Below are positions 1-6,958 of a stretch of DNA of 20,250 nucleotides, one piece after another (within the stretch, counting starts at the first letter, position 1; each line of letters begins with the position of its first letter). The notes under the pieces are model-generated. The model was not told the DNA's origin and made no database searches. It saw nothing but the letters and a program-made list of their open reading frames with translations. The DNA is from Caldilineae bacterium (GTDB taxonomy: Bacteria; Chloroflexota; Anaerolineae; J102). Location: NCBI GenBank assembly GCA_003694905.1, contig RFJM01000029.1:1-20250 (forward strand), given 5' to 3'. Position numbers and translations under genes: made by a program.

Positions 1-402
1 ACCCGTGTGGCCATAGCAGAAGGGTACACCCACCCCTGCCCGCGGGGCCAAGGCCACCACGTGCAGAGCTGCGCCCCGCGCGCCGATCACTCAACCTCTC
101 TCAACGCACGAACCTCACGGGGGGTGCGGGGAGCGCCCGCATCCGCAGCCCCGGCCACCCCAAAATTGAAATGCACCCCTGGACAAGGGCCAGCAGGGTT
201 TGACGGGCTGAGGCGGTGACAGGTGTGCCTGCATGAGGGAGCGGTTGCCCTGATCTTGACACGCACCTTGCAGGTCAGCGGAATTGACCGACCATCCTTT
301 CCCGGCTATAGTTATGGCCCGGCCCGGTTTCCGATCCCGGCCGCATTCCCTGCCCCCTCATCAGGCTGCTCTACCGAGCGCTACCCCTTCTTTGCATCGT
401 CC
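1..402. other. Non-coding 5' region before dtd
   Basis: No convincing gene is visible in this stretch. A 70-codon open frame at 7-219 starts at GTG, has no ribosome-binding site and encodes a Pro/Ala/Gly-rich, low-complexity product, so it is treated as chance in GC-rich DNA. The frame of dtd is also open upstream from 223, but that segment contains the promoter described below. I see no tRNA, RNase P, SRP or tmRNA signature on either strand. The end of whatever lies before base 1 cannot be judged. Confidence 0.5.
284..312 (+). promoter_or_regulatory. Sigma70-type promoter for dtd
   Basis: TTGACC (284-289) and TATAGT (307-312) are separated by 17 bp, each one base from consensus. Transcription would start near 319, about 84 bases before the dtd ATG. 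A second perfect TTGACA box lies at 256-261 but has no good -10 at the right distance. Confidence 0.6.
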
Positions 403-843
403 ATGCGCCTCGTCATCCAACGCGTCAACCAGGCATCGGTCACGGTCAACGGTGAAGTCGTGGGAGCCATCGGCCGCGGCTATCTCGTGTTGGTGGGGGT
501 GACGCATGGGGACGGGGTGGAGCAGGCTGAATGGCTGGCGCGCAAGGTGGCGGGACTACGTCTGTTTGACGACGCACAGGGACTCACGAACCTTTCGCTG
601 GCCGATGTGGACGGAGAGGTGCTGGTGGTCTCGCAGTTTACGCTGTACGCCGACGCCCGTAAAGGTCGCCGCCCTTCGTTTACACACGCTGCTCCGCCCG
701 AGGTGGCCGAACCTCTGGTGGAAGAGTTTGTAAACCGATTGCGCCGGCGAGGCGTACGAGTGGCCACCGGGGTATTTCGCGCCCACATGGAGGTTGCCCT
801 GGTCAACGACGGGCCGGTGACATTGATCCTGGAAAAATCGTGA
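403..843 (+). CDS. dtd: D-aminoacyl-tRNA deacylase
   Basis: The product hydrolyses D-amino acids (and glycine mischarged on tRNA-Ala) from tRNA in the cytoplasm, a translation proofreading step. The 146-residue product has the family's usual length. It shows the N-terminal MRLVIQRVNQASVTV strand, the SQFTLYAD motif near residues 78-85 that holds the catalytic site, and the C-terminal NDGPVT motif with the Gly-cisPro pair used for chiral selection. The reading frame is open 60 codons further upstream, but only the ATG at 403 gives the normal N-terminus and it falls downstream of the promoter at 284-312. No clear Shine-Dalgarno precedes it. It appears monocistronic, with a 136-bp gap to the next gene. 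Confidence 0.95.
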   Translation: MRLVIQRVNQASVTVNGEVVGAIGRGYLVLVGVTHGDGVEQAEWLARKVAGLRLFDDAQGLTNLSLADVDGEVLVVSQFTLYADARKGRRPSFTHAAPPEVAEPLVEEFVNRLRRRGVRVATGVFRAHMEVALVNDGPVTLILEKS

Positions 844-849
844 CGTAGA

Positions 850-877
850 TTGCGCGATGCAGAAACCCCTTTATCAT
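850..877 (+). promoter_or_regulatory. Possible weak promoter for FAD oxidoreductase
   Basis: TATCAT (872-877) is a good -10 box. The -35 at a 16-bp distance is only TTGCGC (850-855). It lies about 100 bases before the start codon at 980. The match is weak and could be chance. Confidence 0.25.
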
Positions 878-979
878 CCCCCTGTCGCCGTGTTCGGGCC
901 TGCTGTGACCTGCGGGCACGGTGGCCTTAGATGATGATCGCGAGCGGATAACGCCCCGCAAACCTCAGGAGGAATGAAC

Positions 980-2155
980 ATGCAGCAGACATTCGATGTC
1001 ATTGTCGTTGGAGCCGGCATTATGGGATGCAGCACGGCCTATCAACTGGCCCGCCGCGGATTGAAGGTGGCCGTACTGGAGAAGGGGCTGGTTGCCTCGG
1101 GCGGCAGCGGTAAGTCGTCCGCCATCATCCGCCAGCACTATTCCAATGAGCTGACGGCGCGTATGGCCCTGTACAGTCTGCGCGTGTTCCAGCATTTTGA
1201 CGAGGTTGTGGGAGGGGAGTGCGGATTTACCGAGACGGGCTTCGTTGCCCTGACATCAGCCCACGACCGTGCCGGCCTGGAGGCGAATGTAGCCTTGCAG
1301 CGACGGGTAGGCATCCGTACCGAGATCCTGGGACCCGAAGCGCTGCTGGAGGTAATGCCCGGTCTGAATACGGCGGACCTGGTGGCAGCGGCATGGGAAC
1401 CCGAGAGCGGCTACGCCGACCCCTATCTCACGGTCAACTCGTTTGCACAGGCAGCCCGGCGAGAGGGCGCGCAGATCTTCCAACAGACGCGGGTGACCGG
1501 AGTGCGTTTTGCGGGGGGCAGGGTGCAGGGTGTCGATACGACACAAGGCAGATTCGACGCGGGGGTGGTAGTCAATGCTACGGGGGCCTGGGGTGCGCAG
1601 GTTGCGGCCATGGCCGGCATCGAAGCACCCATCAAGTCCTGCCGTGTGCAGGTGGGCTTTTTCCGCAGGCCGCCGGGCCACGAAGCACCTCATCCGGTGG
1701 TGGCCGATTTCGTGCACGCGGTCTACTATCGCTCGGAAACGGGCGCGCTAACCCTGGCCGGACTCATCGACCCCAGCGAGGCCGAGGCGGTGGTCGATCC
1801 CGATGATTTCGATGAACAGGTAGAGCCGGGGTTCGTGCTCGAGGTGGGGGAGCGCATCATTGCGCGCTATCCCGTGATGGAGCAAAGCGAGAGCACAGGG
1901 GGATACGCTTCGCTCTATGCGATTACGCCCGACTGGCATCCTCTGGTGGATGAGGTACCCGACGGGAGCGGATTCTACATCTGTGCGGGTTTCAGCGGCC
2001 ACGGCTTCAAGCTGGGCCCGGCCGTTGGCAAGATGATGGCCGACCTGGTCACGGGCGTCGAAGACCCCGAGTTCGACCCGACCATGTTCCGCTTTACCCG
2101 CTTCGAGGAGAATGATCCCGTGCGGGGGCAGTACGAATACAGCATCGTCGGCTAG
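980..2155 (+). CDS. FAD-dependent amine/amino-acid oxidoreductase (DadA/sarcosine oxidase beta-like)
   Basis: This is a 391-residue flavoprotein of the DAO superfamily. These enzymes oxidise amino acids or N-methyl amines such as sarcosine, proline or D-amino acids, passing electrons to FAD. The dinucleotide-binding motif VVGAGIMGCSTAYQLARRG is at residues 9-27, with the ribose-binding Glu at the end of the next strand (AVLEKG). The C-terminal FAD/substrate loop GFYICAGFSGHGFKLGP sits around 331-347. I chose ATG 980 rather than ATG 974 because the AGGAGG at 967-972 is 7 bases from 980 but only one base from 974. The exact substrate cannot be read from sequence. The half-permease pair starts 41 bp downstream on the same strand, so co-transcription is plausible and the permease may move a related compound (inference). 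Confidence 0.85.
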   Translation: MQQTFDVIVVGAGIMGCSTAYQLARRGLKVAVLEKGLVASGGSGKSSAIIRQHYSNELTARMALYSLRVFQHFDEVVGGECGFTETGFVALTSAHDRAGLEANVALQRRVGIRTEILGPEALLEVMPGLNTADLVAAAWEPESGYADPYLTVNSFAQAARREGAQIFQQTRVTGVRFAGGRVQGVDTTQGRFDAGVVVNATGAWGAQVAAMAGIEAPIKSCRVQVGFFRRPPGHEAPHPVVADFVHAVYYRSETGALTLAGLIDPSEAEAVVDPDDFDEQVEPGFVLEVGERIIARYPVMEQSESTGGYASLYAITPDWHPLVDEVPDGSGFYICAGFSGHGFKLGPAVGKMMADLVTGVEDPEFDPTMFRFTRFEENDPVRGQYEYSIVG

Positions 2156-2196
2156 AGAGCAGACCGGGTGCAGAGGCTTTGAGGACGAGAGGGACG

Positions 2197-2739
2197 ATGC
2201 AGAAGTCCAGGCGACCTGACAACACCACGTTGATCCTGCTGGGCGTAGTGGCAGTGCTGATGCTGCTGGCCTGGCGTGAAGGGGGCCTCTCTCTGGTGGT
2301 GGAAGGACTGCGCCAGGGCGGAGCAACACTGGTGGGGGTGTTCCCACTGCTGGTGGCGGCCTTCCTGGTTGCCGGCCTCACCCAGGTCTTACTGACACCG
2401 GACCTGGTCCAGCGTTGGCTGGGATCGGCCGGGGGATGGCGAGGAATCGCGCTGGCCAGTGTGGGGGGCGCACTGATGCCCGGTGGCCCGTACGTCTACT
2501 ATCCCATTGCGGCCGTCTTGCTACGCAACAGGGCCAGTCTGGGCGCGATGGTTGCTTTCGTCACGGCCAAGAATCTCTGGTCGGTCTCGCGCCTGCCGAT
2601 GGAGGTGGCGTTGCTGGGTCCCTATCTCACCCTGGTGCGGTTTGCCGCCACCCTGCTGGTGCCGCCGCTGCTGGGATTTGTAGCGGAACTGCTGTTTGGG
2701 CGTCGTATCGAAGCCATCCGGGAGGCCATCATCGCATGA
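2197..2739 (+). CDS. Half-size integral membrane permease, first of pair
   Basis: The 180-residue product is very hydrophobic, with about five membrane segments (roughly residues 10-26, 43-66, 83-108, 114-130 and 145-166). It carries a conserved loop GALMPGGPYVYYPIAAVLL (residues 91-109). Its arrangement resembles one half of the predicted permease family COG0701 (DUF318/ArsP-like), whose usual members contain two such halves in one chain. I chose ATG 2197 over a TTG six codons upstream because a purine-rich GAGAGGG stretch sits just before it. The stop overlaps the next gene by 4 bp (ATGA), so the two are almost certainly co-translated. The family link is from residue pattern and memory; the substrate is unknown. 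Confidence 0.65.
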   Translation: MQKSRRPDNTTLILLGVVAVLMLLAWREGGLSLVVEGLRQGGATLVGVFPLLVAAFLVAGLTQVLLTPDLVQRWLGSAGGWRGIALASVGGALMPGGPYVYYPIAAVLLRNRASLGAMVAFVTAKNLWSVSRLPMEVALLGPYLTLVRFAATLLVPPLLGFVAELLFGRRIEAIREAIIA

Positions 2740-3218
2740 CAGTCGCAGCCGTGACACTGGCCGTGTTGGCCGTGATACTCCTCTTTCTTGCCTGGCGCCG
2801 CGGAGACAACAGCCATCGGGAGGGAGTGTGGCAGGCGGTGCAGACACTGCGCCGCACCCTGCCGCTCTTGATCGCGGCGTTTCTCATCGTAGGCTATGTG
2901 AATGTCCTGGAACCGCAACAGTTGGTCCAGCGTTTCATCGGCCCGCAGTCCGGCTGGGGAGGTATCTTGCTGGCCGAAGGCATCGGCATGCTCTTGCCCG
3001 GCGGGCCTTACGTGGTCTTTCCGCTGATTGCGGCGCTGTACAAGGCAGGCGCCGGGTTGGGCCCTGCCGTCACCCTGGTGACGAGTTGGGCCACGCAGGG
3101 ACTCATTTCGGTCTCTTTTGAGCTGTCTTTCATGGGCTGGCGCTTTAGTGCCGTGCGCTGGGGACTGGGGCTTGTCGTCCCCCTGCTGGCCGGGGGGCTG
3201 GTCCACCTTCTCACCTGA
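2736..3218 (+). CDS. Half-size integral membrane permease, second of pair
   Basis: This is a 160-residue membrane protein, clearly a paralogue of the preceding gene. Both share the order VQR(W/F)(L/I)G, GGW/SGW with GI, then (M/L)PGGPYV with an aromatic and P(I/L)xAxL (here residues 88-102), and a final V(V)PxLxG helix. It begins at the ATG of an ATGA overlap with the first half, typical of subunits made in a fixed ratio. I infer that the two proteins form a heterodimer equivalent to a full COG0701/ArsP-like permease. The identity of the cargo, and whether the upstream FAD enzyme is functionally linked, is not shown. A longer frame opens at 2415, but it lies inside the previous gene and is rejected as the start. 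Confidence 0.65.
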   Translation: MTVAAVTLAVLAVILLFLAWRRGDNSHREGVWQAVQTLRRTLPLLIAAFLIVGYVNVLEPQQLVQRFIGPQSGWGGILLAEGIGMLLPGGPYVVFPLIAALYKAGAGLGPAVTLVTSWATQGLISVSFELSFMGWRFSAVRWGLGLVVPLLAGGLVHLLT

Positions 3219-3408
3219 GCCCTCCTGCCTCACGCAAGTCCCCTGTCTCATGCACCGGAACAGTACTCACCTTTCACGGCCGGCCTTGCGTCTTGCCGGG
3301 TTCGCCCTCCAGAGCGTGGCCAGCCGCGACCACATCGTCGGTAAGCCGAACAAAACCCATTCACCGCTGTGAACACGCTGAACCTCTCTACGATAAACCG
3401 CCCGAAAA

Positions 3409-3900
3409 ATGGACCTGAACATTCGCGAAGCGACTGACGCCGATTTCGACGCCATCTGGCCCATCTTCAAGAGCATCGTTTCCCAAGGCGATACCTATGC
3501 CTACGATCCCGAGACCGACAGGGCCCAGGCCTACGAACTCTGGATGAAGAAGCCGTTACGTACATACGTGGCCGAGCACAACGGGCGCATTGTGGGCACA
3601 TACTATATCAAGCCCAACCAGCCGGCGCTGGGTGCCCATGTCTGCAACTGCGGCTACATGGTGAGCGAGGAGGCCCGAGGCCAGGGTATTGCCACGGCCA
3701 TGTGTCTGCACTCGCAAGAGGAGGCCCGGCGGCTTGGCTTCCGGGCGATGCAGTTTAACCTGGTGGTGGCGACCAACGAGGGTGCCGTGCGCCTGTGGCA
3801 GAAGCTGGGCTTTGAGATCGTGGGCCGCCTGCCCAAAGCCTTCCGGCACGCCCATCTGGGTTTTGTCGACGCCTACGTGATGTATAAGTGGCTGGGCTGA
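3409..3900 (+). CDS. GNAT-family N-acetyltransferase
   Basis: The 163-residue product has a complete GNAT fold signature. It opens with NIREATDADFDAIWPIF. The acetyl-CoA pyrophosphate loop is EARGQGIATAM (residues 88-98), and motif B, NEGAVRLWQKLGFEIVGRLP, lies at 123-142. The GRLPKAF...GFVDAYVMYK ending is typical of the small-molecule or protein acetyltransferases near the RimI and phosphinothricin-type groups. The acceptor cannot be deduced. It is isolated: 190 bp upstream and 162 bp downstream are non-coding on this strand. A possible -10 (TACGAT, 3389-3394) is very close to the start but has no clear -35. Confidence 0.9.
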   Translation: MDLNIREATDADFDAIWPIFKSIVSQGDTYAYDPETDRAQAYELWMKKPLRTYVAEHNGRIVGTYYIKPNQPALGAHVCNCGYMVSEEARGQGIATAMCLHSQEEARRLGFRAMQFNLVVATNEGAVRLWQKLGFEIVGRLPKAFRHAHLGFVDAYVMYKWLG

Positions 3901-4062
3901 AGCCGCCGACACAACGGGCCGGATAACTCGGGGCATGGCAGCACGCCTACATCCTTTGCCGAGGTCGTGTAGTACAATGGAAATGTCGCGGCTGCGGCAG
4001 GCAGAAAGCCGCTGGCCGGAACGCGATCTGCCTTATCCCCGTACCATCCGCCGGAGACTCTC

Positions 4063-4596
4063 TTGCACGTTCGCTATCTTCTTTTGGTCCTGGTTCTGCT
4101 GGCAGGCTGCGCGCCTGTACCCGCCACGCCAATGCTGCGCCAAAACCTGCCGCTCCAGCAGAGCGGCGCGGCCGTCACTCCTGCCTCCTCCCTCAGCCCT
4201 ATGCCCACACCGACTGCGGCCGGCGGGGCCAACGCCGACGTCGAATTCGTACGGGCCCGGCAGCACGCCGACGGCACCTGGACGTTCTACGTCACGGTGC
4301 GACATGCCGATACGGGATGGGATGACTACGCCGATGGCTGGGATGTGGTGCTGCCCGACGGCAGCGTCGCCAAGCCCGACCCGCAGAGCCCCTACACCAG
4401 GCTCCTGCTACACCCCCACGTGAACGAACAGCCGTTCACCCGCTCGCAGAGCAACATCCGCATTCCCGACGGCGTGACCCAGGTCACGGTGCGAGCCCAC
4501 GATCTGGTGGACGGATGGGGCGGGCGAGAGGTGGTCGTGGATCTGACACAATCGTCCGGCCCCGGCTTCGAGGTCGAACGCGAATCAACGCAGTAG
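4063..4596 (+). CDS. Small secreted lipoprotein, function unknown
   Basis: The 177-residue protein has a type II signal peptide: a short hydrophobic core (YLLLVLVLL) followed by the lipobox LAGC, with Cys16 as the lipidated residue. A Pro/Ala-rich spacer to about residue 55 follows. The folded part (about 60-170) contains GWDDYADGWDVVLPDG, then LLHPHVNEQPFTRS and a C-terminal VTVRAHDLVDGWGG. I recall similar conserved-hypothetical periplasmic proteins with the HPHxxEQPFTRS pattern but know no function. The start codon is TTG at 4063, chosen because GGAG (4053-4056) is 6 bases upstream and it gives a proper signal peptide; no ATG does. Its 3' end overlaps the convergent Sco gene by 12 bp. Confidence 0.75.
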   Translation: MHVRYLLLVLVLLAGCAPVPATPMLRQNLPLQQSGAAVTPASSLSPMPTPTAAGGANADVEFVRARQHADGTWTFYVTVRHADTGWDDYADGWDVVLPDGSVAKPDPQSPYTRLLLHPHVNEQPFTRSQSNIRIPDGVTQVTVRAHDLVDGWGGREVVVDLTQSSGPGFEVERESTQ

Positions 4597-5193
4597 GTGG
4601 TCCAGATCTTCGGCCATCTCGGCGGCAGTGGTGCCATACGGCCAGATCAACCGCACGCGACCCTCTTCATCCAGCACCATTACCGAAGCCGTGTGGTCCA
4701 CCAGATAGCCACTGGCGCCCCCCACCTCGTTCTTGGCATAGTAGATACCCATAGGAGTCGCGGCGGCCGCGATTTCGTCGGGCGTGCCGGTCAAGCCGAT
4801 AAAGGTCGGGTCGAAAGCCGGGACGTATTGGGCAAGCCGTTCGGGAGTGTCCCGCTCTGGATCGACCGAGACAAACAGGACCTGCACCCGCTCTGCTTTC
4901 GGCGCATCCAGCAGCTTCATAGCCTGAGCGAGCTGCGCCATAGTCGTCGGGCACACATCCGGGCAAAAGGTGTAGCCGAAGTACAGAATCACATACTTGC
5001 CGCGAAAGTCGGCCAGACTGACGCGTTCGCCGGTGTGCGCGGTGAGGGTGAAATCGTTGTTCTGCTCCGATGTCTGCATCACCATGCCGTGGAACACATA
5101 GGGACGCAGCAAAGGCAGCCCGAAACGAGCCAACAACAGCAGCAGTACAAGTATGGCGGCCACCACGGCCAGGAGCTTGGTGTTGAGCTTCAT
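4585..5193 (-). CDS. SCO1/SenC-family copper chaperone
   Basis: The 202-residue protein is anchored by one N-terminal membrane helix (about residues 6-24), with a thioredoxin-like domain outside the membrane. It has all the copper ligands of the Sco family: FCPDVCP with Cys77 and Cys81 (CxxxC), and the distal His167 in YLVDHTASV. Sco proteins deliver copper to, or reduce, the CuA site of cytochrome c oxidase. I chose the ATG at 5193, which gives a normal membrane anchor; an upstream in-frame ATG at 5259 would add 22 unlikely residues and overlap the previous gene. No strong ribosome-binding site is visible. It lies 50 bp after a second Sco-like gene on the same strand, likely in one operon. 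No oxidase genes are in this window. Confidence 0.92.
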   Translation of the reverse strand: MKLNTKLLAVVAAILVLLLLLARFGLPLLRPYVFHGMVMQTSEQNNDFTLTAHTGERVSLADFRGKYVILYFGYTFCPDVCPTTMAQLAQAMKLLDAPKAERVQVLFVSVDPERDTPERLAQYVPAFDPTFIGLTGTPDEIAAAATPMGIYYAKNEVGGASGYLVDHTASVMVLDEEGRVRLIWPYGTTAAEMAEDLDHLLR

Positions 5194-5243
5194 CGTCAGA
5201 GATCGGGGAGGGAGCGATGGTAGAGGGGAAACGAGGGGAGTGG

Positions 5244-5972
5244 TCAAGACGCGTAGCACAGGAAGAGATGCGCGGCCTCGTAGCCGAGACGGGCTACACC
5301 TTTGCTGTTCTGTACCTCCTGTGCGAGCACGCTGAAATGTCTGAGGATGCGATCGGTTTCGGGCAGATAGGTGCGCGTGCTGTAGATGGCCCGCACAACA
5401 CCCCAGCCGTCCACCAGAACCATAGCCGGGCTAAAGGTGTAGGAACCGACGGCGTCGCGCTGATAGTAGACCTGAAATCCGCCACCCACCACCCGTTTCA
5501 GGGTGTCGGCATCGCCGGAGACGAAGTACCAGCCATCCAGATCGGCGTCCAGTTCGGCCGCGTAGGAGCGCAACGTCTCCGGATCCGCGTGCTCGGTATC
5601 GAAGACGATCGTCACCAGCGTGATCGGCGTCCCGCCCGTATCCACTTCGCCCAGACGCCGCTGCACCTCGCGCATGATGAGATCGTACTGGGGACAGGCG
5701 GGCGCGCGGCAGGCGGTGTGGGTGAAATTGTAGAGAACGAAGTGACCGCGCAGATCTTCGCTGGTCAGCGTTCGGCCCTCCTGGTCGCGCAGGGCATAGC
5801 CGGGCGCCAACCGGATGCGCGGCAGGACCTGGATGGGCCGGAAGATGACGAAGGCGAATACGGCTACCAACACCAGCGCGAAAAAGCCCACCGGCACATA
5901 CTTCCACCGGCCCAGGTGGATCTCGGGAAACAGGCCCGGCGGTTGCTCGGGCAACGTGACCTGCGTGTCCAT
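5244..5972 (-). CDS. Degenerate Sco-like thioredoxin-fold membrane protein
   Basis: The 242-residue protein has a 20-residue cytosolic tail, one membrane helix (about 25-44, YVPVGFFALVLVAVFAFVIF) and an extracytoplasmic Sco/redoxin domain. It aligns with its downstream neighbour at the cysteine motif and at MVLVD near the end. The cysteines Cys88 and Cys93 are spaced CxxxxC (CRAPAC) instead of CxxxC, and the position of the copper-binding His is occupied by Phe180 (SYTFSPAMVLVD). It may therefore be a thiol reductase or partner for the intact Sco protein rather than a copper carrier (inference). It is the first gene of the minus-strand pair. The upstream region has no Shine-Dalgarno, and the putative -10 is so close that transcription may begin at the ATG itself. 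Confidence 0.82.
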   Translation of the reverse strand: MDTQVTLPEQPPGLFPEIHLGRWKYVPVGFFALVLVAVFAFVIFRPIQVLPRIRLAPGYALRDQEGRTLTSEDLRGHFVLYNFTHTACRAPACPQYDLIMREVQRRLGEVDTGGTPITLVTIVFDTEHADPETLRSYAAELDADLDGWYFVSGDADTLKRVVGGGFQVYYQRDAVGSYTFSPAMVLVDGWGVVRAIYSTRTYLPETDRILRHFSVLAQEVQNSKGVARLGYEAAHLFLCYAS

Positions 5973-5978
5973 AGCTCT

Positions 5979-6008
5979 ATGATAACAGCCTTTATACAGA
6001 AGTTACAA
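5979..6008 (-). promoter_or_regulatory. Putative promoter of the Sco pair, possibly leaderless
   Basis: On the minus strand TTGTAA (6008-6003) is followed after 18 bp by TATCAT (5984-5979). The expected start of transcription would fall at about 5972, the A of the start codon, which also lacks a Shine-Dalgarno. An alternative -10, TATAAA at 5996-5991, has no -35. The assignment is tentative. Confidence 0.35.
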
Positions 6009-6232
6009 TCTCGTACATGGTTACGCGAGCGGCGGTGTGCCGGATGTGTGCTTGCAGGGTTGCAGGTCCGGCTGCAACCTAAAACCTCAGGCGCGGGCGC
6101 TGCTTTGGTCCGCGCCTCGGATCAGGACCGGGCCACTTTGTGGCGCCGGGATTAGCCGGTCTTCGGCGCTGGAACCCCGCCATTATCACGTCCTGTAGCC
6201 AGCCCTTGCGATGGCCGCCGCCCCGAGTCGGT

Positions 6233-6262
6233 TTGACCCACCTTGCCTGCCGGGCGTATAAT
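6233..6262 (+). promoter_or_regulatory. Strong sigma70-type promoter for BFN-domain gene
   Basis: TTGACC (6233-6238), an 18-bp spacer and a perfect TATAAT (6257-6262) lie 33 bases before the start codon. The predicted transcript start is near 6269. This is the closest match to the bacterial housekeeping consensus in the window. Confidence 0.75.
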
Positions 6263-6295
6263 TGCACTGAGCCCCTCACCCACGGGAGTGTCACG

Positions 6296-6829
6296 ATGAT
6301 CGAAGTTACTATTGACAGCGTCCGCATTAGCCTGATGACCCAACACCGCGTGGTGGTGTTGCGCGAAAAGGGCTCGGAACGCTATCTGCCCATTTGGATC
6401 GGCGCGCCTGAGGCCGACGCTATCACCCTGCGCCTACAAGGGGTCCAGGTCGAGCGCCCGCTTACCCACGACCTGCTGGCGAATGTCATCGACACGCTGG
6501 GAGCCGAGGTTCAGTACATCCTCGTCAACGATCTGCGCTCCGATGTTTTCCATGCCCAGATCGTGCTGGAGTACAACGAGCGAGAGGTTCGGATCGACTC
6601 TCGCCCCAGCGATGCCATCGCCCTGGCCGTACGGGTCGAGGTACCCATCTATGTGGCCGAAAAGGTCATGAACGAAGCCGGGCGTATGCCGGACAAGGAT
6701 GTCGCCCCCAGCATCCTGGGTACCGAATCCGGCGAGAGCGCCGAACCCGAGGTCAGTGATGAGGACCTGGGCGTCTTCGCCGAATTCATCGAAGAATTGG
6801 ACCTGGATGACCTGGGCGGAGGCGACTGA
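6296..6829 (+). CDS. Bifunctional nuclease (BFN/DUF151) family protein
   Basis: The 177-residue protein has the DUF151/BFN domain over about residues 1-135: the opening MIEVTIDSVRIS, then YLPIWIG (30-36), RPLTHDL (54-60) and DSRPSDAIALAVR (101-113). The last 30 residues are strongly acidic (runs of E and D), as in many members. Plant and Thermotoga relatives are described as nucleases or stress-response factors, but the biochemical role in bacteria is not settled. I chose ATG 6296 because GGGAG (6284-6288) is 7 bases upstream and the start lies just behind the promoter; an open extension to 6140 runs through the promoter and is rejected. It is followed by a terminator-like hairpin before dnaB. 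Confidence 0.9.
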   Translation: MIEVTIDSVRISLMTQHRVVVLREKGSERYLPIWIGAPEADAITLRLQGVQVERPLTHDLLANVIDTLGAEVQYILVNDLRSDVFHAQIVLEYNEREVRIDSRPSDAIALAVRVEVPIYVAEKVMNEAGRMPDKDVAPSILGTESGESAEPEVSDEDLGVFAEFIEELDLDDLGGGD

Positions 6830-6887
6830 CCTTCCCCCGCGCTGTAGAAGAGTACGCGAAACCCATCCATTTCTTGCAAGAAAGCGG

Positions 6888-6919
6888 GCGACGCCTGACT
6901 CCAGGCGTCGCTTTGTCTT
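6888..6919 (+). terminator. Hairpin with T-tract between BFN gene and dnaB
   Basis: A perfect 10-bp stem, GCGACGCCTG (6888-6897) with CAGGCGTCGC (6902-6911), has a 4-base loop and is followed by TTTGTCTT. It would end the BFN transcript. It lies 47 bases before the dnaB start, with no promoter seen in between, so it may also act as a leader attenuator for the replication operon. Confidence 0.75.
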
Positions 6920-6958
6920 CTCCCGCCTTCCGATTCCCCCGCGATGGGGCCTGCCAGC

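Larger units (their letters stand above)
5973..6295. other. Divergent intergenic region with two hairpins
   Basis: This region separates the minus-strand Sco pair from the plus-strand BFN gene. It holds the two promoters listed separately. It also holds two inverted repeats: GGTTGCAG (6058-6065) with CTGCAACC (6072-6079), loop 6, and AGGCGCGG (6089-6096) with CCGCGCCT (6110-6117), loop 13. Neither is followed by a T-run, so they are not simple terminators. No open frame here looks coding. Confidence 0.5.

Noticed and set aside
7..219. 70-codon open frame at the left edge
   Set aside because: GTG start with no ribosome site, low-complexity Pro/Ala/Gly product, no family resemblance; GC-rich DNA gives such frames by chance.
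3118..3372. 84-codon frame across the end of the second half-permease
   Set aside because: Overlaps a supported gene by 100 bases, no ribosome-binding site, no recognisable product.
4597..6155. Long plus-strand open frames at 4597-5223 and 5217-6155
   Set aside because: They lie antisense to the two Sco genes, whose products have clear motifs and membrane anchors; the plus-strand products have none.
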